Of a stretch of 64,000 nt of DNA, positions 17,693 to 27,893 are shown piece after piece. This DNA is from Ectothiorhodospiraceae bacterium 2226. Lineage in GTDB: Bacteria; Pseudomonadota; Gammaproteobacteria; GCA-013348725. Position numbers and translations under genes: made by a program. Position 1 is the first letter of the stretch; each line of letters begins with the position of its first letter. The notes below the pieces were generated by a model, which saw only the letters and a list, made by a program, of their open reading frames with translations, was not told the origin of the DNA and did no database searches. The stretch spans positions 174,501 to 238,500 of the forward strand of contig CP054689.1 of assembly GCA_013348725.1 (NCBI GenBank). Reading direction: 5' to 3'.

Positions 17693-18124
17693 TCAGTGGC
17701 GCAATTGGCGCAGGATGTCCTCGCGCCCCATGTGCACCACGTTCTTGGCCGCCTCGTGTGCCACGCGTTTGCGCACCTCGCCGCTCAGGGTATCGCGCAA
17801 GATGCCCAGGAAGGCCGGTGCGGCGACCACCATCAGGCTGTCGTACTCATTGCGTGCCCGTGCCAGATCGAGCTTGCCCGCGATCTCACGCGCGAAGCGC
17901 AGGGCTTCCTGCTCGTGCGGATCGGTAGGCTGCCCCATGGAGTGACGTCCGTCCCCCGCGCTGTCGAATACCCGGCCGGGCTTGTCCTCGATCAGCTCAC
18001 TCGTCTGCAGACGCCGCTGCGGATGCGCGAGGGTCTCGAACTCGTCCAGGATCTCCTTGCGCGGCTGATAGCGGAAAAACCGTGCCTTGGCCTCGTCGGC
18101 CACCAACACCCAGGTGTCGCCCAT
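17693..18124 (-). CDS. Host attachment family protein
   Basis: A 143-residue protein matching the family first named for a protein required for attachment to host cells. It shows WVLVADEAKARFFRY at the start, a central PTDPHEQEALRFAREIA and MVVAAPAFLGILR. The fold resembles ribosome-release/eRF1 domain 1-like proteins. The actual function in free-living bacteria is not known. It stands alone: the neighbours are co-oriented but separated by about 90 and 170 nt. An AAGGAGGT ribosome site precedes the start. Confidence 0.85.
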   Translation of the reverse strand: MGDTWVLVADEAKARFFRYQPRKEILDEFETLAHPQRRLQTSELIEDKPGRVFDSAGDGRHSMGQPTDPHEQEALRFAREIAGKLDLARARNEYDSLMVVAAPAFLGILRDTLSGEVRKRVAHEAAKNVVHMGREDILRQLRH

Positions 18125-18294
18125 CGATGCACCTCCTTGTCAGCTTGACCTAGAGTATGGCAAACATGTAGCCACGACCGGCACCGCGCCGAACCGACCG
18201 ACCATCACCCTGCCCGATCGCCAGCCCGTTTCTGCTAGCAGCACAGCTTCACCCCCTACTGATTCGCTGTCGCACGCTTCCGCCAGGGCGCGGC

Positions 18295-18561
18295 TCAGCC
18301 CCGCATCGCGGTGTCCATACGCGCCACCGCCGCGCCCCACTCCGGCTCCTGGCTCGCGCCGCTGGCCATCAGCTCCATCAGCCCGTAAGCCAGTTGGCGC
18401 TCCTCGGGCGTGAACTCGCGCAGCTTGACCAGCAGATACGCCGCGCCCCCCTTCTCGGTCGAGAGCGTCTTCACCAAGGCATAGAACATCAGCCCCGCGC
18501 CCCCGTGGGGGGCCTCTTCGATCAGACGCGTCACCTTCTCCAGGGCGGAAAAATCCGTCAT
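18295..18561 (-). CDS. Small conserved-looking protein of unknown function downstream of tsaB
   Basis: An 88-residue acidic-to-neutral soluble protein, probably all helical, with no signal peptide or metal motif. I do not recognise the family. Its ATG overlaps the tsaB stop in an ATGA arrangement, so it is translationally coupled and belongs to the yoaA-tsaB operon. The coupling and codon use like its neighbours argue that it is a real gene. Confidence 0.75.
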   Translation of the reverse strand: MTDFSALEKVTRLIEEAPHGGAGLMFYALVKTLSTEKGGAAYLLVKLREFTPEERQLAYGLMELMASGASQEPEWGAAVARMDTAMRG

Positions 18562-19271
18562 GACGGCTCCTTGTTTGGTTGACTCTGCGGCGGCACCTTG
18601 GGGCGTGCCACCTCGTCGCGCAGGTATACCGGCTGCACGGCGTCGGCCGCCACAGCCTCGCCGGCGTGCAGGCCCTCCCGACCGAGGACGGCCACGTCAC
18701 GCGCCCGCGGCAGCGCCGGATGCGCCGCGGCCAATGCCGCGCCATAGCGTGCGGCCAGCACCTCGGCGTCGGCGACAAAGCCCGTGCCCACCCCGAGCCA
18801 GCGCGCCTCCTCGAGCGGCAGGGGCGCCGCGGCGGCCGCACACACACACTCCGCCACCACGGGGCGCATGATCTCGTCGGCGTCCAGTGCGTACAGCCCC
18901 ACGTAGACTTCCTGCATGCGCGCATCGATGGCGGCGATCACGCGCCGCGCCTGATGCTCGCGCCACGCGCCCTGAGCGAGCGCCGCCAGGGTGGACACCG
19001 TTACGACGGGCAAATCCGCCGCGAATGCGATGCCCTGCGCCACGCCGATGCCGATGCGCAGCCCCGTAAAGCCGCCGGGGCCGCGCGTCACGGCCAACGC
19101 ATCGAGTTCGGCGGGCCGGACGCCTGCCTCGGCCAGCAGCTCCTCCGCCATGCTCAGGATGAGCTGCCCATGCTCGCGCGGCGCGACGCGGTAGCGCTCG
19201 GTGAGCGTGTCGTCGATCAGCAGCGCCGCGCTGCACGCCTCGGTGCTGGTATCGAGCGCCAGCAGTTTCAC
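18558..19271 (-). CDS. tsaB: tRNA threonylcarbamoyladenosine biosynthesis protein TsaB
   Basis: A 237-residue ASKHA-fold protein. LALDTSTEACSAAL opens the N-terminus and TRGPGGFTGLRIGIGVAQGIA is the TsaB signature (about 63-83). TsaB dimerises with TsaD and, with TsaE and TsaC, makes the t6A37 modification of ANN-decoding tRNAs. It starts at GTG 19271, overlapping the helicase stop as GTGA, with GGAGGCGGAGG just upstream. The yoaA-tsaB adjacency is also found in E. coli. Confidence 0.95.
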   Translation of the reverse strand: MKLLALDTSTEACSAALLIDDTLTERYRVAPREHGQLILSMAEELLAEAGVRPAELDALAVTRGPGGFTGLRIGIGVAQGIAFAADLPVVTVSTLAALAQGAWREHQARRVIAAIDARMQEVYVGLYALDADEIMRPVVAECVCAAAAAPLPLEEARWLGVGTGFVADAEVLAARYGAALAAAHPALPRARDVAVLGREGLHAGEAVAADAVQPVYLRDEVARPKVPPQSQPNKEPS

Positions 19272-21211
19272 GCCTCCGCCTCCTTATCCTTCTGCGCCGA
19301 CATGAAACGCACCACCGACGCCAAGCGCCGGGTGCGCATCATGGGCGGCAGGCTTTCCAGAAACACGCGCCCGTAGGGGCGCGAGAGCAGGCGCGGGTCG
19401 CACACCATGAGCACGCCCCGGTCCTGCGGATCGCGAATCAGCCGCCCCGCGCCCTGTTTCAGCAGGATCACCGCGTGCGGCAGCTGCACGTCCATGAACG
19501 GGTTGCCGCCGCGCGCGCGCTCCGCCTCGATGCGCGCCTGCCACAACGGGTCGCCCGGCGAGGCGAACGGCAGCTTGTCGATCACCACGCAGGACAGCGC
19601 CTCGCCGCGCACGTCCACGCCCTCCCAGAAGCTGCCTGTGCCGAGCAGCACCGCGTTGCCCAGGCGTCGGAAGCGCGCCAGCATCTCTCCGCGCGGGCTC
19701 TCGCCCTGCACCAGCAGCGGGTAATCGAGCCGCCCCTCCAGCAGGCGCGCGGCCTCCTGCAGCGCGCGGTGGCTGGTGAACAGCAGAAACGCGCGCCCCT
19801 GCGTGGCCTCCAGCACCGGCAGCGCGGCCTCCACCACGGCGCGCGTGTAGTTGGGCGCGGCCGGGTCGGGCATATCCTCGGGCACGTAGAACACGGCTTG
19901 GTGGGCATAGTCGAAGGGGCTGGCCCACAGGCCCGTCTCCGGATCCGCGATGCCCAGGCGCGAGCAGAAGTGCTCGAAATTCTCGCCCACCGCCAGGGTG
20001 GCGGAGGTGAACACCCAACTCGCGCCCCAGCGCGCCATGCGCTCGGCGAAGGCTTCTCCGACATCGAGCGGCGTCGCGTTCAGACTGAAGCCGCGCTTGT
20101 GGGTCTCGAACCACTGCACGAACTCGCTGTGCCCAGCGGTCACCGTGCGCAGGCGCTCCAGCAGCGCGCGCGCGCGGCGCGCGCAATGATCCAGGCCCTT
20201 GCTGCGCGCGGCGATCGCGTCCAGCGAAGTGCTGAGCGTGGCGAGCGCGGCCTCCAGCCCCGTCACCGCCTCGGCCAGCGCCGCCTCGCGATCCGGTCCG
20301 TCCCCCGCCTCGCGCCAGGCCGCGCGCCGCGCCTCGCGCCCCAACGCCAGGCGCAGCTTGGGGACCGCGTCCTCCAGCGCCTGCGTCTGCACGCGCAGCT
20401 CGGCGGCCTCGGCCGCGCCCGCCGCCTGCTCCACCAACGCGTCGCGCGCCAGATCCAGGCACTGGCGGCTGCTCAGATTCACGCCGAAGAAGCTCGCCGC
20501 CACCTCGTGCAGCTGGTGCGCCTCGTCCACGATGTAGGCGTCCGCCGCGGGCAGTACCTCACCGAAGCCCTCTTCGCGCAGCGCCATGTCGGCCAGCAGC
20601 AGGTGGTGGTTGACCACCACCAGGTCGGCCTCCTGCGCCGCGCGGCGCGCCTTCACCAGGTGGCAGTCGTTGAACACCGGGCATTCGTGCCCCAGGCAGT
20701 TGTCGGTGGTGGAGGTCACCAGCGGCCACACGGGCGAATCCTCGCTCACCTCGGCGAGCTCGCTCACGTCGCCCGAGCGCGTGCGCCCGGCCCACTGCTC
20801 CACCGTGCGCAGGGTCTGCGCGAGCTCGATGGAGCGCACGCCGCCGTCGGCCGCCTGCTGCAGGCGGTGCAGACACAGGTAATTGGCGCGCCCCTTGAGC
20901 AGCGCCACCTGCCCCCCGGCGGCCAGCGCCTCGCGCACCAACGGCAGGTCGCGGTGAAAGAGCTGGTCCTGCAGGTTCTTGGTGCCGGTGGAGACGATCA
21001 CCTTGCGCCCCGAGAGCAGCGCGGGCACGAGGTAGGCGAAGGTTTTGCCGGTGCCGGTGCCCGCCTCGGCCACGAGCACGCCGCCGTCGGCCAGCGTGCG
21101 CGCCACGGCCTCGGCCAAGCCTTGCTGCTGTGGGCGCGGAGCGAAGCCCGGCAGACGCGCGGCAAGCGGACCGTCGTCGGCGAAGATGTCGTGAATGTCA
21201 GCGGCGTTCAT
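19268..21211 (-). CDS. yoaA: DinG-family ATP-dependent DNA helicase YoaA
   Basis: A 647-residue XPD-like superfamily 2 helicase. Counted from the ATG at 21211, Walker A EAGTGTGKT is at 49-57 and DEAH at 229-232. Four cysteines between them (113, 172, 177, 183) match the iron-sulphur cluster of DinG/YoaA/XPD. The chosen start aligns with E. coli YoaA (short acidic N-terminus, then PGFAPRPQQ); the frame is open 57 nt further upstream without similarity. YoaA works in DNA damage tolerance with a clamp-loader subunit in E. coli. It is the first gene of a coupled operon with tsaB. Confidence 0.93.
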   Translation of the reverse strand: MNAADIHDIFADDGPLAARLPGFAPRPQQQGLAEAVARTLADGGVLVAEAGTGTGKTFAYLVPALLSGRKVIVSTGTKNLQDQLFHRDLPLVREALAAGGQVALLKGRANYLCLHRLQQAADGGVRSIELAQTLRTVEQWAGRTRSGDVSELAEVSEDSPVWPLVTSTTDNCLGHECPVFNDCHLVKARRAAQEADLVVVNHHLLLADMALREEGFGEVLPAADAYIVDEAHQLHEVAASFFGVNLSSRQCLDLARDALVEQAAGAAEAAELRVQTQALEDAVPKLRLALGREARRAAWREAGDGPDREAALAEAVTGLEAALATLSTSLDAIAARSKGLDHCARRARALLERLRTVTAGHSEFVQWFETHKRGFSLNATPLDVGEAFAERMARWGASWVFTSATLAVGENFEHFCSRLGIADPETGLWASPFDYAHQAVFYVPEDMPDPAAPNYTRAVVEAALPVLEATQGRAFLLFTSHRALQEAARLLEGRLDYPLLVQGESPRGEMLARFRRLGNAVLLGTGSFWEGVDVRGEALSCVVIDKLPFASPGDPLWQARIEAERARGGNPFMDVQLPHAVILLKQGAGRLIRDPQDRGVLMVCDPRLLSRPYGRVFLESLPPMMRTRRLASVVRFMSAQKDKEAEA

Positions 21212-21303
21212 GGAGGTACGCGGGGCGGCCGAAGCGGGCATGGTAGCCCATGACGGCGCACCGCCCAATCCCGACGAGCGCCGCCGGCTGATAAACTGGC
21301 GCG

Positions 21304-23169
<1,866 letters not shown>

Positions 23170-23311
23170 GGGAAGGTTTGCGCCTTGCGCAACTGAGGAG
23201 GGATCGCGCCTCGCTCACCGGGTCATGCCCTGCAGCCACACAACGGGCGGGCATGTCGCGTACCAGAATGGTGCTACGCGCACACCCCGGCCCCGACAGC
23301 CCTGACGCCCC

Positions 23312-23812
23312 TTAGGGCGCGACGGCGGCGGCACGCTCGGCGGCGGTGCGGGCACCGTCGGCGTCGCCCTGCCGACGCCGCGCCTCGGCGATGATGCGCC
23401 AGTTGGACGCAATTACCGCGCGGTTGTCGCCGGCCAGGGCGTTGGACTTGGAGGCCGCTGCCACGGCCTGCTCGGGATGGCCTTGCACGAAGCGCACGCG
23501 GGCGAGGTAATGCCACACCACGGCGTTACTGGGTTCGATCCGCAGCGCGCGCTCGAGCAGGGCGTCGGCGGTACGCAGATCGCCGGCGATCACCGCGTTG
23601 TTCGCCCGCTGCAGCAGACCGAGCACGGCGCCGGTAGTGCCCGGCGCTGGCTCCACGACGGAGGGGTGCCCGGGGGCCGGCGCGTCGGCGGGCGGCACCG
23701 GATCGGCCCGCGGCTCTGCCGGCCGGGTCGGGGGCTCGTCGCGCGTCAGCGGCGCGGCGCAGCCGCCCAGCAGCAGGGCGACGAGCAGCAGCGGTAGCGT
23801 CAGATGCCTCAT
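23312..23812 (-). CDS. TPR lipoprotein, LpoP-like PBP1b activator candidate
   Basis: A 166-residue protein starting MRHLTLPLLLVALLLGGC, a lipoprotein signal with Cys 18. A Pro-rich linker (about 24-60) and a TPR-like helical region (about 65-140: NNAVIAGDLRTADALLERAL, WHYLARVRFVQG) follow. Its ATG overlaps the mrcB stop as ATGA, so it is translationally coupled to PBP1b. In Pseudomonas, a TPR lipoprotein next to mrcB (LpoP) activates PBP1b where LpoB is absent. This gene is shorter but has the same layout and position. The functional call is inference from that known case. Confidence 0.8.
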   Translation of the reverse strand: MRHLTLPLLLVALLLGGCAAPLTRDEPPTRPAEPRADPVPPADAPAPGHPSVVEPAPGTTGAVLGLLQRANNAVIAGDLRTADALLERALRIEPSNAVVWHYLARVRFVQGHPEQAVAAASKSNALAGDNRAVIASNWRIIAEARRRQGDADGARTAAERAAAVAP

Positions 23813-26151
23813 TGGAACAACCCGCGCAACCAGTTCCAACCGCCGTTGCCGCGTTCGGGCTGGTAGCCGGCGCAGGCGTCCCAATCGGCCGGTGCCGTCG
23901 CGGCCCGGAACGGCAACGACATGGCCTGTGCGCAATCGGCGCTGGCGCGCAGCAGGGATTGGCGGGCGATCCACACCATCTCGATGTCCTCCGGGGGTGG
24001 CAGATGCAGGGGGCGCATGGCGACCGCGCCGATCATATCACCCCAGATCGGCAAGGCCCCGCTGGAGCCGGTCAGGCCGGTGGAGCGGTTGTCGTCGGTG
24101 CCCACCCACACCACGCCCAGGCGATCCCCGGTATAGCCGGCAAACCAGGCGTCGCGCTGATCGTTGGTGGTGCCGGTCTTGCCGGCGACCGCGGCCTCGC
24201 GCGGCAAATGGCGGTAGAGCGCGCGCCCGGTACCCTCCGACACGGCCAGTTGCAAGGCGGTGTTAATGAGGTAGGCCGGCCCCGGCTCCACCACCTGTGA
24301 GATCGCCAGCGGGTAGCGTTCCAGCGGCTGGCCGTCGGCGGTGGTGACCTCGCGGATCGCCCGCAGCGGCGCGTGAAAGCCCCCGTTGGCCAGGGTTTGG
24401 TAGGCCTGCGCCACCTCCAAGGGGCTGAGGTTGACCGAACCGAGCAGCGCCGCCGGATACGGATTGATGCGCCGCTCCACGCCGAGGCGCTGCAGCGTTC
24501 TCAGCACGTTGGGCACCCCCAGGTCCAACCCCAGCCAGACCGCGGGCAGGTTGCGCGACTCGGCCAGGGCCCGGTACAGCGGCATCGGCCCCTCGAAGCG
24601 CCCGTCGAAGTTCTGCGGCGTCCAGTGCTCGCCGCGCGGGCCCTCGAGCGTAATCGGCTCATCGCGCAGCGACGACACCAAGGAGTAGTTCCCCTGCTCC
24701 AGCGCGGTCAGGTAGATGGCCGGCTTGATCAGCGAGCCGATGGGCCGCACCGCGTCCAGCGCCCGGTTGAAGCCCGCGAAGCGCGGATCGCGGCCGCCGA
24801 CCAGGGCGAGCACCTCGGCGTGCGGCACGCTGGTGATCACCGCGGCGGCCTGCAACTCGGCCGCCTGCGCCCGCCCCTGCATGCGCTCGCGCACGGCCCG
24901 CTCGGCCGCCTGCTGCGCGAACGGATCCAGGGTGGTGTAGATCTGCAGGCCCTCGGAGCTCAGGTCCTGCTCGCGGTAATGCGCGCGCAGTTGGCGCCGC
25001 ACCAGGTCCAGAAAGGCCGGATAGCGGTTGATGCCCGGCGGGCGCTCCAGCACCCCCAGGGGCGCGGCCGCCGCGCGCCGGGCGGTCGCCGCGTCGAGAT
25101 ACCCCTCGCGCGCCATGAGTTCCAACACCAGATCGCGGCGTTCGCGCGCGCGCTGCGGGTGGCGGCGCGGGTCGTAGAACGAGGCGCCGCGCGCCAGCGC
25201 GACCAGCAGGGCGATCTGGCCGGCGTCCAGCTCGTCCAGCGGCTGCCCGAAATAGAACCGGCTCGCCAGGCCGAAGCCGTGGATGGCGCGCCGCCCGTCC
25301 TGACCGAGGTAGATCTCGTTCAGGTAGGCCTCGAGAATCTCGTCCTTGTCGTAGCGCCACTCGAGCAGCAGCGCCATGGCCGCCTCGTTGAATTTGCGGG
25401 TGTAGGCGCGCCGGTTGTCCAGGTAGAAATTCTTTACCAACTGCTGGGTCAGCGTGCTGCCGCCCTGTACGGTCCGTCCCGCGCGCAGGTTGGCCAGCGC
25501 GGCGCGCGCGATGGCGCGCGGCAGGATGCCGTGGTGATCGTAGAACTGGCGGTCCTCCACCGCCAGCAACGCCTGCACCAGCAACGGCGGTACCTCGTTC
25601 AGGCGCACCAGTACGCGGTCCTCGTGGTGGGAGGGGTAAATACTGGCGATGTGCGGCGGCTCCAGGCGCACCAGATCCACCGCGCGCGCATCCGGTAGGC
25701 TGCCCAGCGAGCGGACACCGGCGGCGTCGAACTCCACGCGCACCCGCCGCGAGGGCTCGCGCCCGTCCCAGTGCCGGTACGGGCGCGTGACGAGCTGGAA
25801 CACGTTCCCGGTGCGCGCGTAGCTCCCCTGCTGGGCGGCGGCGCCGTCGTCACGGTAGCCGAGGCGCTGCAGTTCGTTGGCGAACTGCTCGGCGCTGACC
25901 GGGGCGCCGGGGTAAACCTCCAAGGAGCGGGCATAGACCCGCGCGGGTACCGCCCAACGCTGCCCCTCGAAGCGGCTGCTCACTAGGTGGTCGAGATACA
26001 GCGTGTAGGCGAAGCCTGCCGCCAAGGCCACGGCCAACAACGGCAGCGTGAGCCACAGCAGCCAGCGCAGGACGCTGGGGCCCGCGGGGGGAGTGGCACT
26101 CTTCTTGGGGCGCTTGCGGCTGCTGGGCCGGCGCTTGGTCGTGCGTGGCAT
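23809..26151 (-). CDS. mrcB: Bifunctional penicillin-binding protein 1B
   Basis: A 780-residue inner-membrane class A PBP that polymerises and crosslinks peptidoglycan. It has a basic cytoplasmic tail and a TM at about 28-50, then a UB2H-like region (about 70-150). The GT51 domain carries the catalytic-Glu motif AVEDRQFYDHHG and GGSTLTQQLVKN. The transpeptidase domain carries the SxxK motif as SLIK, SRN, and KTGTTNDQRDAWFAGYTG. An ATGA overlap joins it to the LpoP-like lipoprotein gene, its probable outer-membrane activator. Confidence 0.96.
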   Translation of the reverse strand: MPRTTKRRPSSRKRPKKSATPPAGPSVLRWLLWLTLPLLAVALAAGFAYTLYLDHLVSSRFEGQRWAVPARVYARSLEVYPGAPVSAEQFANELQRLGYRDDGAAAQQGSYARTGNVFQLVTRPYRHWDGREPSRRVRVEFDAAGVRSLGSLPDARAVDLVRLEPPHIASIYPSHHEDRVLVRLNEVPPLLVQALLAVEDRQFYDHHGILPRAIARAALANLRAGRTVQGGSTLTQQLVKNFYLDNRRAYTRKFNEAAMALLLEWRYDKDEILEAYLNEIYLGQDGRRAIHGFGLASRFYFGQPLDELDAGQIALLVALARGASFYDPRRHPQRARERRDLVLELMAREGYLDAATARRAAAAPLGVLERPPGINRYPAFLDLVRRQLRAHYREQDLSSEGLQIYTTLDPFAQQAAERAVRERMQGRAQAAELQAAAVITSVPHAEVLALVGGRDPRFAGFNRALDAVRPIGSLIKPAIYLTALEQGNYSLVSSLRDEPITLEGPRGEHWTPQNFDGRFEGPMPLYRALAESRNLPAVWLGLDLGVPNVLRTLQRLGVERRINPYPAALLGSVNLSPLEVAQAYQTLANGGFHAPLRAIREVTTADGQPLERYPLAISQVVEPGPAYLINTALQLAVSEGTGRALYRHLPREAAVAGKTGTTNDQRDAWFAGYTGDRLGVVWVGTDDNRSTGLTGSSGALPIWGDMIGAVAMRPLHLPPPEDIEMVWIARQSLLRASADCAQAMSLPFRAATAPADWDACAGYQPERGNGGWNWLRGLFQ

Positions 26152-26181
26152 GGGGCTGATAGTCTAAAGAATGCGAGTGAT

Positions 26182-26214
26182 GCCCGGCGGGCGTCCGTCA
26201 CGAAACCGCCGGGC
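26182..26214. repeat. Inverted repeat upstream of the phosphotransferase fusion gene
   Basis: GCCCGGCGG (26182-26190) and CCGCCGGGC (26206-26214) form a perfect 9-bp stem with a 15-nt loop. It lies in the divergent mrcB/phosphotransferase interval, about 35 nt before the proposed start. It could be an operator or a 5'-leader hairpin; there is no T-run. Confidence 0.55.
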
Positions 26215-26248
26215 GCGCGCATCATACCGCACACGAGGAGCGACAGGC

Positions 26249-27793
26249 TTGAACGAGGCCGAACATGACCGACTGGTAAAAGCGCTTTGCGACCCGGCCC
26301 TGTACCCGCATGGCGCGCGCCATGTGCACCACGTACGCACCCACATCTCCTCGCTGCTGCTCACCGGACCGTATGTGTACAAGCTCAAGCGCCCGGTGGA
26401 CTTCGGTTTTTTGAACTTCACCCGCCTGGACGACCGCCGCCACTACTGCGAGGAGGAGCTGCGCCTGAACCGACGCCTCGCGCCGGGCATGTACGTAGAC
26501 GTCGTGCCGATTTATGGGATGGTCGACGCGCCGCGGCTGACCGGCGAGGGGCCGGTGCTGGAGTATGCGGTGCGTATGGTGCAACTGCCGGCCTGGCGCG
26601 CCGACTGGGCCACCCGTCCCGGCGCCGAGGCGCGCCTGCGCCGCCTCGCGCGGCGCTTGGCGCACTTCCACGCCGGTGTTCCCCGCAGCGACGCCTCCAG
26701 TCCCTACGGCACGCCCGAGATCGTCGCGCGCCACGCGCTGGACAACTTCCGCGCCCTCGCCCCAGAGCTCCCTGCCGCCGACGCCGCGCACGTCGCGCAC
26801 CTCGAGGCCTGGAGCCGCGCCGGCTTCCGCGCCAAACGGGCCGCCTTCGAGCAGCGCCGCGTGGCCGGCTACGTGCGCGAATGCCACGGCGACCTGCATC
26901 TGGGCAACGTGGCCCTGGTGCACGGCATGCCGCGGGTGTTCGACTGCATCGAGTTCGACCCCGAGCTGCGCTGGATCGACGTGCTCAGCGAGCTGGCGTT
27001 CCTGCTCATGGATCTGCTGGTGCAGGGGCAGCGTGCACGCGCGGTGACGGTGCTCGACACATATCTGGCCGCGACGGGCGATTACGCGGGACTCGCCCTG
27101 CTGGACGACTACCTGGTCTACCGCGCCCTGGTGCGTGCCAAAGTCGCGGTACTGTCCCACGACGTGCCCGGGGCGCACCCCTACCTCGCCTTCGCCGAGC
27201 GCGTGGCGGCGCCGGGTACGGGCGCCTTCGTGCTCACCTGCGGCGTATCCGGTTCCGGCAAGAGCTATGTCTCCGACCAGCTACTCGCCCCGCTCGGCGC
27301 GGTGCGGCTGCGCTCGGACGTGGAGCGCAAGCGCCTGTACCCGGAGGCCGCCCCCGGGCAGCTGCACGCGGGACGCTACAGCGCCGCCGCCACCGAGCAC
27401 ACCTACACCCACCTCGCCGAGCAGGCCGCCGCGCTGGCGCGCGCGGGCATGGTGGCGCTGGTGGACGCCACCTTTCTCGAACGCGCACGGCGCGAGACCT
27501 TCTACGGTTTGGCGCGCGCACTGGGGGTGCCCTGCGCGGTGCTGCACTTCGACGCCCCCGCCGAGACCCTGCGCGCGCGGGTGCAGGCGCGCGCGGCGCG
27601 CGGCGGTGACGCCTCCGAGGCAGATCTGCGCGTGCTCGAGGCCCAGTTGGCGGGCGCGCAGCCGCCGGAGGACGACGAGCCGGTGATCCGCGTGTCCAGC
27701 GCCGGTCCGCTCGACGTGGACGTCCTCCTGGGCGCGCTGGCCGACTACCACGTCGCCCCCCAGCGCTACCTGGCCACGCCCGCGGGCGGTTGA
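26249..27793 (+). CDS. Aminoglycoside-phosphotransferase-like / P-loop kinase fusion protein
   Basis: About 514 residues. The N-terminal half is an APH/choline-kinase-like fold with the catalytic-loop signature CHGDLHLGNVAL (about 215-226) and a following acidic FDCIEFD. The C-terminal half is a small nucleotide kinase with P-loop GVSGSGKSY (about 332-340), of the gluconate/shikimate-kinase-like COG0645 type. This two-domain architecture is widespread in proteobacteria but has no firm function that I know. I chose TTG 26249 because GAGGAG precedes it and similarity begins with EHDRLVKAL. Earlier ATGs (26171, 26180) lie in the hairpin region without a ribosome site. An antibiotic-resistance role should not be assumed. 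Confidence 0.8.
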   Translation: MNEAEHDRLVKALCDPALYPHGARHVHHVRTHISSLLLTGPYVYKLKRPVDFGFLNFTRLDDRRHYCEEELRLNRRLAPGMYVDVVPIYGMVDAPRLTGEGPVLEYAVRMVQLPAWRADWATRPGAEARLRRLARRLAHFHAGVPRSDASSPYGTPEIVARHALDNFRALAPELPAADAAHVAHLEAWSRAGFRAKRAAFEQRRVAGYVRECHGDLHLGNVALVHGMPRVFDCIEFDPELRWIDVLSELAFLLMDLLVQGQRARAVTVLDTYLAATGDYAGLALLDDYLVYRALVRAKVAVLSHDVPGAHPYLAFAERVAAPGTGAFVLTCGVSGSGKSYVSDQLLAPLGAVRLRSDVERKRLYPEAAPGQLHAGRYSAAATEHTYTHLAEQAAALARAGMVALVDATFLERARRETFYGLARALGVPCAVLHFDAPAETLRARVQARAARGGDASEADLRVLEAQLAGAQPPEDDEPVIRVSSAGPLDVDVLLGALADYHVAPQRYLATPAGG

Positions 27794-27893
27794 CGCTCCC
27801 GCGACACCCCGGGAGAATGAATCGGGCGCACTCACGCCGCGCCGCTTCTTCGGCGCGCGCCCAACACAACAATGATGCAGCGCCACAATAACC

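Noticed and set aside
19475-21253. A long open frame (592 codons) on the plus strand opposite yoaA
   Set aside because: It is a GC-rich antisense shadow: His/Arg/Gln-rich translation, no ribosome site and no family motifs, while the opposite strand is a clear helicase.
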